A stretch of DNA of 7,201 nt from Treponema sp. (GTDB taxonomy: Bacteria; Spirochaetota; Spirochaetia; Treponematales; Breznakiellaceae): assembly GCA_031281685.1 (NCBI GenBank), contig JAITFA010000029.1, positions 1 to 7,201 on the forward strand. The letters are read 5' to 3'. Within the stretch, counting starts at the first letter, position 1, and each line of letters opens with the position of its first letter. The position numbers and the translations under genes were made by a program. A model generated the notes under the pieces. The model was not told the DNA's origin and searched no databases. It worked only from the letters and a program-made list of their open reading frames with translations. This document shows positions 1 to 5,857 of this stretch, in pieces.

Positions 1-638
1 GGAATCACGTTACCAGCGCCTTCACTACCATAGGCTAATTGGGAAGGAATGAAAAAACGGTAAGTAGCGCCTTCGTTCATAAGCTGGATGCCCTCCGACA
101 AACCCTGTATAACCATGTCAAGCGGGAATTCTTCAGGTTCACCACGCTCATAGGAGCTGTCAAAGAGCGACCCGTCAATGAACACGCCTTCGTAGTTGAC
201 CACTACGGTGTCAACAAGTACGGGTGTACGGCCAGTTCCCTCCACGATAACTTCGTACTGAAGGCCGCTTGCGGTGGTGAGTATACTCGGCCTCTTACTG
301 TTTTCTTCAAGGAATTGCGCTTCTCGCGCCATGCTTTCCGAAGCCTGTCTCTCCTTGGCCTCAATGTAGGCAACCTGCGCCTTTGTAACTGCATCATCCC
401 ATGAGAGACGAGTTGCCTCGCTGTTTTCCAGCATATCCCTTATGCCTTCGGCAACAGCGGTATAGTTAACTTTGCTTATGCCCATTTCTTCTAGCTGAGA
501 ACCAAACAGCATACCAAAGGCATAACTCGTCTGCACATCCGACGAATACTTCTCGGCTGCCTCTCCCGCAATCCCGCTCGCGTAACTCAACGCGACCACG
601 CACAACGACACAAGTAACACACTTATTGTTTTCTTCAT
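1..638 (-). CDS. FKBP-type peptidyl-prolyl isomerase, secreted form (3' end outside window)
   Basis: Cis-trans isomerase of X-Pro bonds, probably a periplasmic folding helper of the FkpA/Mip type. The frame stays open for 212 codons from ATG at 638-636 to the left edge, so only the last part is missing. Residues 1-21 are a signal peptide (MKK, hydrophobic core, then SYASG) with no convincing lipobox, so the product is probably soluble. Residues 30-115 resemble the FKBP N-terminal dimerisation helices (SYAFGM motif), and the FKBP fold starts near residue 125 (SGLQYEV, VVNYEG, LFDSSY, LAYGSEG). The start is fixed by AAGGAGG at 653-647, 8 bases upstream, overlapping the stop codon of the preceding FKBP gene, so the two are probably co-transcribed. 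Odd: the active-site floor Trp of the family (GW in most FKBPs) is Leu180 here (VIQGL), so activity or substrate choice may differ. The family call is secure; the exact role is inferred. Confidence 0.9.
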   Translation of the reverse strand, partial: MKKTISVLLVSLCVVALSYASGIAGEAAEKYSSDVQTSYAFGMLFGSQLEEMGISKVNYTAVAEGIRDMLENSEATRLSWDDAVTKAQVAYIEAKERQASESMAREAQFLEENSKRPSILTTASGLQYEVIVEGTGRTPVLVDTVVVNYEGVFIDGSLFDSSYERGEPEEFPLDMVIQGLSEGIQLMNEGATYRFFIPSQLAYGSEGAGNVI

Positions 639-651
639 AATCATATCCTCC

Positions 652-1332
652 TTATTCTTTTACAATCGTGAGCAGTTCCACCTCAAAGATCAACGCGGAA
701 TTGGGTGGAATGACAGAAGCGCCCTGCTCGCCATAAGCCAGCTCAGAGGGAATGTACAGACGATAGGTACTACCCTCGCTCATAAGCTGGATGCCTTCGG
801 TCCAGCCCGGAATCACGCGGTTCAACGGGAACTCAACCGGCTCGCCGTACTCGTAAGTACTGTCAAACACCGTGCCGTCGATAAGCGTGCCTTCGTAGTT
901 GACCCGTACCGTATCGCTTGCAACCGGCTTGGCTCCGCTTCCTTCGGTGATCACTTCGTACTGCAAGCCGCTTGCAGTAGTAATAACCCCCGTTTTCTTG
1001 GCATTCTCGGCAAGGAACGCGATCCCCTTCTGCCGCTCCTGATTCGACTGTTCCTCATAGACGGCACTATACGCCGTCTGCGCCTGCGCCATAGCCTCCT
1101 CATAAGAAAACCGCGTATCCAAGTCTTCATAGTATTCCTTAAAACCCTGGGTAAACGAGTCATAGTTAAACGTCAGTCCCCAGCCCTTGAACTGATTGGC
1201 CATAATCATACCAAAGGCATAGCTCACGGGATCAACCTCCACAACACGAGAGGGTTCCTCTTTTTTCCCACCCGCGTTACAGGCTGTCAAGACCACAACA
1301 AGACACAAAACACCTATACATTGTTTTTTCAT
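652..1332 (-). CDS. FKBP-type peptidyl-prolyl isomerase lipoprotein
   Basis: Complete 226-residue FKBP isomerase predicted to be lipid-anchored in the envelope. The N-terminus [10 protein letters not shown]... ends in a lipobox LTAC with Cys18 as the lipidation site, followed by a short charged linker. Residues 36-115 match the FKBP N-terminal helical dimerisation region ([11 protein letters not shown]). Residues 120-223 are the FKBP domain: VNYEG (Tyr146), VFDSTY (Asp157), VIPGW (Trp177), SELAYGEQG, and [14 protein letters not shown] at the end. All the usual pocket residues I can place are present, unlike in the downstream paralogue. The length is close to Mip/FkpA proteins. The start has a weak GGAAG 4 bases upstream. 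The next gene begins 13 bases after the TAA stop. A hairpin and a possible promoter lie between this gene and priA, so it need not depend on the priA transcript. Confidence 0.93.
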   Translation of the reverse strand: MKKQCIGVLCLVVVLTACNAGGKKEEPSRVVEVDPVSYAFGMIMANQFKGWGLTFNYDSFTQGFKEYYEDLDTRFSYEEAMAQAQTAYSAVYEEQSNQERQKGIAFLAENAKKTGVITTASGLQYEVITEGSGAKPVASDTVRVNYEGTLIDGTVFDSTYEYGEPVEFPLNRVIPGWTEGIQLMSEGSTYRLYIPSELAYGEQGASVIPPNSALIFEVELLTIVKE

Positions 1333-1341
1333 ACCACTTCC

Positions 1342-1377
1342 AAAAAGTAAAGTTCGGGCAAGCTATAGGCTTGCCCG
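1342..1377 (-). terminator. Hairpin with T-rich tail after priA
   Basis: A perfect 9-bp inverted repeat (CGGGCAAGC at 1355-1363, GCTTGCCCG at 1369-1377) with a 5-base loop. Read leftward it is followed by AACTTTACTTTTT, an interrupted T tract; read rightward there is no T run, which sets the orientation. It lies 78 bases past the priA stop and 22 bases before the FKBP lipoprotein start. It may end the priA transcript. Because the best promoter candidate (1397-1425) lies upstream of it, it could also act as a leader attenuator of the FKBP genes. The imperfect tail makes efficient termination uncertain. Confidence 0.55.
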
Positions 1378-1396
1378 GAGCGTAATCCTCAGTTCC

Positions 1397-1425
1397 AGCA
1401 TAGAGAGAAGTTTCGTTTTATACAA
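1397..1425 (-). promoter_or_regulatory. Possible sigma-70 promoter of the FKBP pair
   Basis: On the minus strand TTGTAT (1425-1420) and TATGCT (1402-1397) are separated by 17 bases. Matches to consensus are 3/6 and 4/6, so this is weak. A transcript from here would begin near 1390 and carry the 1355-1377 hairpin in its leader. It is the best candidate in the 122-bp gap between priA and the FKBP lipoprotein gene. Confidence 0.3.
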
Positions 1426-1454
1426 GGCAGAAACCTTTGCCCCGGCGCAGACAC

Positions 1455-3485
1455 TTATAGCAGGCTCACAGGGTCTACATCGACTTCAAGGTGTACGCGG
1501 CTGTCTTTACCGCGCTCATAAGCGGCAAGTATGGCTCGCGTCGCGCCATGAAGCGTACTCATGCTTTTACCGCGTATCAGTATCTGGCGGCGGTGGTTTT
1601 GGGCAATGACGCTGATGGGACACTCCGCTGGTCCGAGCATATCTGCGCTGGGAGGAAGCAGGGGCGCAATAATCGAAGCAAGGCGGCTTATGGCGGCGTT
1701 GGCGCGTTGTTCGTCTTTGCCGCGAATCGTGAACCGAATAAGGCGCGTGTAGGGCGGAAAACCCAGCGTCTCGCGCTGGGCAAGCTCAGCTTTGAAAAAG
1801 CCAGCCACGTCAAGGGCGCAGGCGCTGACAATGGACGGGTCGTTGGGACGATAGGTCTGCACAATGACCTTGCCGTCCGGGAAGTAACGGCCCGAACGCC
1901 CCGCGACCTGCACGATGAGCGAAAAAACGCGCTCCACAGCCCGAAAATCCGGCAGATGGAGACCAGAGTCGGCCAGCACCACACCAACAAGGCGCACACC
2001 GGGGAAGTTGAGACCCTTAGCAACCATCTGGGTTCCCAGCAGTATGTCAAAGCAATGCGCCTTAAACAGTTCAAGCGTTTCTTGAAGGCTTCCCTTGACA
2101 CTGGTGGAATCCGCGTCAGCGCGGCGAATCCGCAGGTCTGGAAAGGCGCGGCGTACCTCATCCTCGATCATTTCAGTGCCAAAGCCCGCGTATCCCGCTG
2201 TCAGCGACCCACACTGCGGACAAGCCAACGGCGGCGTTTCGTGATGACCGCAGTAGTGGCAGAGCGCCTGATTCCTGTCGCGGTGCCAGGTGAGCGATAC
2301 CGAACAGTTCTTGCAGGTGAGTTCGTAGCCGCAGGCAGGACAATGGTAAAAGTACGCAAAGCCCCTGCGGTTAAGAAACAGTATCGTCTGTCGTCCCATG
2401 TGAGCGGTCTTGCGGATTTCTTCCTTTAGTTCCTTGCTGAGACACCCTTCGGTATGGGCGAGGTTTACAGGCTGTATCTCAGGCAGGTTCCCGCCAGAAA
2501 GCCGCCGCGTGAGATCAAGCCGCGTGATGAGCTTATCGCCCATGAGCTTCCAGGCTTCCAGCGACGGCGTTGCCGAACCCATAAGCAGACGTGCGCCCTC
2601 GGCTGAACAGCGCCGCATGGCAACCTGCCGCGCATGGTAACGAGGCGCGCTGCCGCTCTTGTATGAGCCGTCGTGTTCTTCGTCAATAACAATCAGCCCC
2701 AAGTTTCGCGCCGGCGCGAACACCGCGCTTCGCGGTCCCACGATGACACGCGCTTCACCCCGTATGATTCGCGTCCATTCGGTGAAACGCACGCTTGGCG
2801 TCATGCCCGAATGAAGCGTACTTGCAACCGCGCCAAAACGCTTGCCAATAGCCTCAGTAGTCTGGTGCGTGAGCGCGATTTCCGGCACAAGGTAGATAAC
2901 CGACTTGCCCGCGTCAAGCATGGTTTGGGCTGCGCGGAGAAACACCTCGGTTTTACCTGAGCCGGTAATGCCGTAGAGGTAAAACATGGAAGGCGGCGGC
3001 AAGGAGGACGGCGTTGTTTCGTTAAGGGCGATGGGATCACGGGGCGGCAAGGCTTGTGGCGCGATGATGACTTTTAAGGCGCGTTCCTGCTCGCCGGAAA
3101 GTTCAAGCGCAGTGTCGCTGATCTCGTTATCGTTAATCGTGAAGACCCGCGAGGACGTGGCGCGTCTGCCCGATGGAATCATTGTGGCAAGCGCCTCCCC
3201 CAAGCTGCAAAAGTAAAAAGCCGACAGCCATTGCGCCAGGGCTATAGTCTGGCTGTCAAAGATAGGCGCGGCGTCAACCACGCGCCGAATCGATCTAACA
3301 CGGCCTATGTCGAGTCCCGCCGGCGCTTGTTCCCGTCCAGCAATGACATAGCCCACAAGCTCACGGCGCCCGAATGGGGCAAGTACGCGCTTGCCCACGC
3401 CTGCCTCACCCTTTGTCGTTGAATCCACGCGGTAGGTAAAGGTCTGCGGCATAGGCACGTCAAACACAAGGTCAAAAAACTCCAT
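1455..3485 (-). CDS. priA: Primosomal protein N' (replication restart helicase PriA)
   Basis: PriA is a superfamily 2 3'-5' DNA helicase that recognises stalled or broken replication forks and reloads the replicative helicase. The 676-residue frame is complete. The N-terminal fork-binding domain starts with FDLVFDVPMPQTFTYRV. Walker A is GITGSGKT (172-179), Walker B is DEEH (268-271), followed by GSATPS (303-308) and FLNRRGF (370-376). Eight zinc-ligand cysteines lie in four pairs: C382/C385, C391/C394, C409/C412 and C422/C425. The C-terminal helicase motifs include GTQMVAKGLNFP and QVAGRSGR (526-533). Every expected motif is intact. It is somewhat shorter than the E. coli protein (732), with a Pro-rich linker at about 144-166. 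The ATG lies 9 bases after the ZIP transporter stop, with AAAGGG upstream, so the pair is probably co-transcribed. That pairing has no obvious functional link. Confidence 0.97.
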   Translation of the reverse strand: MEFFDLVFDVPMPQTFTYRVDSTTKGEAGVGKRVLAPFGRRELVGYVIAGREQAPAGLDIGRVRSIRRVVDAAPIFDSQTIALAQWLSAFYFCSLGEALATMIPSGRRATSSRVFTINDNEISDTALELSGEQERALKVIIAPQALPPRDPIALNETTPSSLPPPSMFYLYGITGSGKTEVFLRAAQTMLDAGKSVIYLVPEIALTHQTTEAIGKRFGAVASTLHSGMTPSVRFTEWTRIIRGEARVIVGPRSAVFAPARNLGLIVIDEEHDGSYKSGSAPRYHARQVAMRRCSAEGARLLMGSATPSLEAWKLMGDKLITRLDLTRRLSGGNLPEIQPVNLAHTEGCLSKELKEEIRKTAHMGRQTILFLNRRGFAYFYHCPACGYELTCKNCSVSLTWHRDRNQALCHYCGHHETPPLACPQCGSLTAGYAGFGTEMIEDEVRRAFPDLRIRRADADSTSVKGSLQETLELFKAHCFDILLGTQMVAKGLNFPGVRLVGVVLADSGLHLPDFRAVERVFSLIVQVAGRSGRYFPDGKVIVQTYRPNDPSIVSACALDVAGFFKAELAQRETLGFPPYTRLIRFTIRGKDEQRANAAISRLASIIAPLLPPSADMLGPAECPISVIAQNHRRQILIRGKSMSTLHGATRAILAAYERGKDSRVHLEVDVDPVSLL

Positions 3486-3494
3486 GCTGACCCT

Positions 3495-4286
3495 TTAACC
3501 CAACGCCACGTCCAATATCATCATAACAACAAATCCAGCCATGACCGCCAGCGTTCCCAGATTGGAATGTTCCCCCAGATGCGCCTCTGGAATTAGCTCT
3601 TCAACCACAACATAAAGCATGGCTCCAGCGGCAAAAGCCAGTAACCACGGCATGACCGGCGCGATAAACCCCGCGATAAACACCATCAACAAGCCGCATA
3701 CCGGCTCAGTTACTCCTGAAAGACAGCCCAGTAAAAACGCCCGTCCGGTTTTCATTCCCTCCTGTCTGAGCGGTAAGGAAATCGCCGCGCCTTCAGGAAA
3801 GTTCTGTATACCAACGCCCAGCGCCAGCGCTATGGCTGAAGCATACAGACCAGCTTCCCCGCTATGCTGCGTCGCAAGCGCAAATGACAAGCCCACCGCC
3901 ATTCCTTCAGGCACATTGTGTAACGTTACCGCCGACACCAGCAATGTTGTTCGTTTCATTGAGCTTGAAACACCCTCCTGCGTATTTGTGGACAGGTGCA
4001 AATGGGGTATAAGCCTGTCAAGTCCGAGTAAAAACAAAACGCCCAGAACAAATCCCCCCGCCGCGGGAATCCAGCCTATCAGCCCATTGGCTTCGGCTTC
4101 TTCAATCGCCGGAACAAGCAAGCCAAACACAGCCGCTGAAATCATAATCCCGGCAGCGAATCCAAGGAACAGTGTTTGAATGATACGGCTTGTCTGCTTG
4201 TGAAAGAAAAACACCATTGCCGAACCCAGACAAGTCATTAAAAAGATAAATCCTGTCCCGCCAGCAACCCAAAACAATCCTTGCAC
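3495..4286 (-). CDS. ZIP-family divalent metal transporter (ZupT/GufA-like)
   Basis: Inner-membrane permease, probably importing zinc or related divalent metals. The product has about eight hydrophobic segments over 263 residues, the usual size of bacterial ZIPs. Numbering from GTG at 4292, the two signature metal-site motifs are HNVPEG (125-130, fourth helix) and NFPEG (164-168, fifth helix), with an EELIPEAH motif at 231-238. A short His-containing loop (IPHLHLS, 95-101) sits before the central segments and could bind metal. The frame opens at GTG 4292, but an AGGAG at 4296-4292 abuts that codon. The same site lies 5 bases from the GTG two codons later (4286), so I place the start there. 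It is followed after 9 bases by priA and preceded by a terminator-like hairpin after the chemotaxis gene. Which metal it carries cannot be read from the sequence. Confidence 0.92.
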   Translation of the reverse strand: MQGLFWVAGGTGFIFLMTCLGSAMVFFFHKQTSRIIQTLFLGFAAGIMISAAVFGLLVPAIEEAEANGLIGWIPAAGGFVLGVLFLLGLDRLIPHLHLSTNTQEGVSSSMKRTTLLVSAVTLHNVPEGMAVGLSFALATQHSGEAGLYASAIALALGVGIQNFPEGAAISLPLRQEGMKTGRAFLLGCLSGVTEPVCGLLMVFIAGFIAPVMPWLLAFAAGAMLYVVVEELIPEAHLGEHSNLGTLAVMAGFVVMMILDVALG

Positions 4287-4291
4287 TATCA

Positions 4292-4296
4292 CTCCT
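4292..4296 (-). promoter_or_regulatory. Ribosome binding site that decides the ZIP transporter start
   Basis: AGGAG on the minus strand, with the sequence running AGGAG-TGATA-GTG. The spacing to GTG 4286-4284 is 5 bases, while the in-frame GTG at 4292-4290 overlaps the site and has no spacing. This favours the downstream GTG as the true start and removes two residues from the longest reading. Confidence 0.6.
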
Positions 4297-4308
4297 GTAA
4301 AACACTAA

Positions 4309-4326
4309 AGGGGGAAGTCTCCCCCT
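4309..4326 (-). terminator. Terminator-like hairpin after the chemotaxis receptor gene
   Basis: AGGGGGA and TCCCCCT form a 7-bp stem around a 4-base loop. Read leftward it is followed by TTAGTGTTTT, a broken T tract. It begins 24 bases after the chemotaxis receptor stop and ends about 23 bases before the ZIP start, so it plausibly separates the two transcription units. It is also one end of the larger palindromic element described separately. Confidence 0.5.
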
Positions 4327-4388
4327 CGCTCCAGACCTGCGGTCTTCCGCTACCCCCTCTGCGAGGCTCCGCCCCGCAACGCCCCGCT
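4309..4388 (-). repeat. GC-rich compound palindromic element overlapping the receptor 3' end
   Basis: About 80 bp of very GC-rich sequence with several short self-complementary parts: a G5/C5 hairpin at 4309-4326, AGACC-TGC-GGTCT at 4333-4345, and repeated GGGGC/GCGAGG words up to 4388. Direct similarity between GAGGGGG segments at both ends is also visible. Its composition contrasts with the body of the adjacent receptor gene. The receptor frame runs into it and stops inside it, so the last roughly ten codons ([10 protein letters not shown]) come from the element. This is what a dispersed REP-like repeat looks like, but only one copy lies in this window, so repetition is inferred. Confidence 0.4.
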
Positions 4389-5630
4389 ATCTGATTGCCC
4401 TGACACCTTAAACACAGACACTTCATGGCTGATTTCGTTCATGCTTGCCAGATTGGACTTTGCCTTATCAATGGCAGTGTCCATGAGTTTAGCCACCAGC
4501 TCTGGATTGGAAGATAAAGACCTGGAGCTTTGTTTCACCTCTTGAGTAATCGAGGTGAGTTTCTCCACTTCGCTCTGAATGGTCTTGCTTTGGGTCAGTA
4601 GGCTTCCCGAACCTTCGTGAATCTCCTTAACGCTCTGCTGTATACCAGCGAACCGGTTGATTATCTCTTCCATACTCCCGTGCTGGCCGCTGATCGCCTT
4701 TACCAGGACGCTCTGGTTGGCATCCATGTTTTTGATTGCCGTAAAGATATTGTCAAAGGAAAGGCTGGTGTTTTTTGAGGTATGCACCGCGTTTTCCATA
4801 GCTTCTTTTAGGCTTTTCATACTGTCCGTGATGATCTTCGACTGCTTATTCGAGCTTTCCGCAAGGTTGCGGATTTCATCAGCCACCACCGCAAAGCCCT
4901 TGCCTGAGTCCCCCGCATGAGCCGCCTCAATAGCCGCGTTCATGGCAAGCAGGTTGGTTTGACTTGCGATCTTGTTAATCGCTTTGTTTGCATCAAAGAC
5001 CGTGGTAATTTTAACAGTAAGGGTATCTATCATCTCATGGAGCTTGGACATCTCATCCTTGCCAAGTCCCGCATGGCTAGTAAGATTTGTATAGCCGGTT
5101 ACATTGTCAAGGACAATCTTATCCATGTTCTCTATACCCTGTTTTAGTTCCTCAAAAAGGGGGCCGCTGCCGTTTACTTGTTCCATTTGAGTGGCAATGG
5201 CTTTGTTCTGGCGGGCATGAATGTCCTGCAGCACCCTGGCAACCTGACCTATGCTGGCAGCCTGCACCGGAATACGCTTATCTACCATCTCAGTAAGTAC
5301 CGTTAAGGCTTTCACCTGTGAGCAGGCTTCATCAATCAGCTTGTACAAGGCTTCCGCATTCTCTCCGGTACGCTTCACCCGGCTTTGAACAAGAAATATC
5401 ATACGATCCATGCAGTTGATAAAGACGTTTATCCTCTGGCTGAGGTCTTTTATAACCCCCTCTTCAGGTACTCTCAGAGCCAGATTGTTTTTTTGCTCAT
5501 CAAAGAACCGGGCGATAACTTGATACGATTCCCCTTGGTCTGCTTCTCTTCTTCTATAAAAGAACATCACCACTAACCCTGAAAGCACGGCAGACGCCAC
5601 AGCTACACCTACTATAACCACAATATTCAT
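4350..5630 (-). CDS. Methyl-accepting chemotaxis protein with no evident sensor domain
   Basis: Signal transducer that would sit in receptor arrays and control CheA through CheW. Of 426 residues, 1-25 form a single N-terminal membrane segment, followed at once by a basic patch (RRR) and a cytoplasmic region. There is no room for a periplasmic ligand domain. Residues 30-80 could be a degenerate HAMP-like helix pair, not firmly assignable. Long coiled-coil arms flank the strictly conserved hairpin tip at 218-260 ([43 protein letters not shown]). No C-terminal CheR-tethering pentapeptide is seen; the end is GGASQRG, derived from a GC-rich palindromic element. The ATG is preceded by AAGGAAGG with good spacing. 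It is transcribed divergently from the large surface-type gene, probably from its own promoter, and a hairpin follows it. It probably senses a cytoplasmic, membrane or energy state, or needs a partner; the stimulus is unknown. Confidence 0.93.
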   Translation of the reverse strand: MNIVVIVGVAVASAVLSGLVVMFFYRRREADQGESYQVIARFFDEQKNNLALRVPEEGVIKDLSQRINVFINCMDRMIFLVQSRVKRTGENAEALYKLIDEACSQVKALTVLTEMVDKRIPVQAASIGQVARVLQDIHARQNKAIATQMEQVNGSGPLFEELKQGIENMDKIVLDNVTGYTNLTSHAGLGKDEMSKLHEMIDTLTVKITTVFDANKAINKIASQTNLLAMNAAIEAAHAGDSGKGFAVVADEIRNLAESSNKQSKIITDSMKSLKEAMENAVHTSKNTSLSFDNIFTAIKNMDANQSVLVKAISGQHGSMEEIINRFAGIQQSVKEIHEGSGSLLTQSKTIQSEVEKLTSITQEVKQSSRSLSSNPELVAKLMDTAIDKAKSNLASMNEISHEVSVFKVSGQSDSGALRGGASQRG

Positions 5631-5651
5631 ACGCTTACCTTCCTTTCAATT

Positions 5652-5680
5652 AGGTTAAATCATCTCTTGTTGCCTGTCAA
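5652..5680 (-). promoter_or_regulatory. Possible promoter of the chemotaxis receptor gene
   Basis: A perfect -35 TTGACA at 5680-5675 and, after 17 bases, a poor -10 TAACCT at 5657-5652 (3/6). The start point would fall near 5645, almost on the AAGGAAGG ribosome site (5645-5638), giving an unusually short leader. No sigma-28 type (TAAA / GCCGATAA) motif typical of motility genes is evident here. Confidence 0.35.
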
Positions 5681-5733
5681 TCCACGTCTCTGGCGCCCGC
5701 GCCGCGACAGAACCCGCTTACCGTTCCCAAACC

Positions 5734-5762
5734 TTGCGTCTTACCATAAACCATAATATGCT
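5734..5762 (+). promoter_or_regulatory. Possible promoter of the large secreted protein gene
   Basis: TTGCGT (5734-5739), 17 bases, then TATGCT (5757-5762), inside the only AT-rich island of the divergent region (ACCATAAACCATAATATG). Matches are 3/6 and 4/6. The -10 overlaps the left arm of the long inverted repeat at 5760-5839, so a transcript starting near 5769 would lack the outer left arm. If the repeat works as RNA, the start must lie further upstream. Confidence 0.3.
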
Positions 5763-5839
5763 GAAAGCGCCCCTGCGAAGAAACGTCCCCTCAAGGCTCC
5801 TCCAGAGGCGCGCCCCCGTAGCGAGGCGCATCTTTCAGC
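5760..5839 (+). repeat. Long imperfect inverted repeat in the leader of the secreted protein gene
   Basis: GCTGAAA (5760-5766) pairs with TTTCAGC (5833-5839). GCGCC (5767-5771) continues with GGCGC (5825-5829) across a 3-base bulge, giving about 12 pairs at the base of an 80-base arm. Inside are further short complementary words (CCTC/GAGG and the palindrome GGCGCGCC at 5807-5814). The structure ends 5 bases before the AGAAGG ribosome site at 5845-5850. It could be a structured mRNA leader or a DNA-level repeat. I do not recognise it as a known riboswitch. Confidence 0.45.
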
Positions 5840-5857
5840 CCTTCAGAAGGAAACGTT

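Noticed and set aside
39..404. A 121-codon open frame on the plus strand at the left edge
   Set aside because: It lies opposite the FKBP coding sequence, which stays open to the window edge and has clear FKBP motifs, a signal peptide and a strong ribosome site.
1491..2429. A 312-codon open frame on the plus strand opposite priA
   Set aside because: It is the complement of intact priA helicase and zinc-binding coding sequence and has no family features.
3619..4179. A 186-codon open frame on the plus strand opposite the ZIP transporter
   Set aside because: Ser/Pro/Ala-rich shadow of transmembrane codons; the minus strand carries both ZIP signature motifs.
4309..4388. CRISPR array or tRNA at the palindromic element
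   Set aside because: No regularly spaced identical repeats with unique spacers and no cloverleaf; only nested short palindromes.
5631..5857. A possible small gene in the divergent intergenic region
   Set aside because: No open frame with a ribosome site was found. The region is accounted for by two promoter candidates and the inverted repeat.
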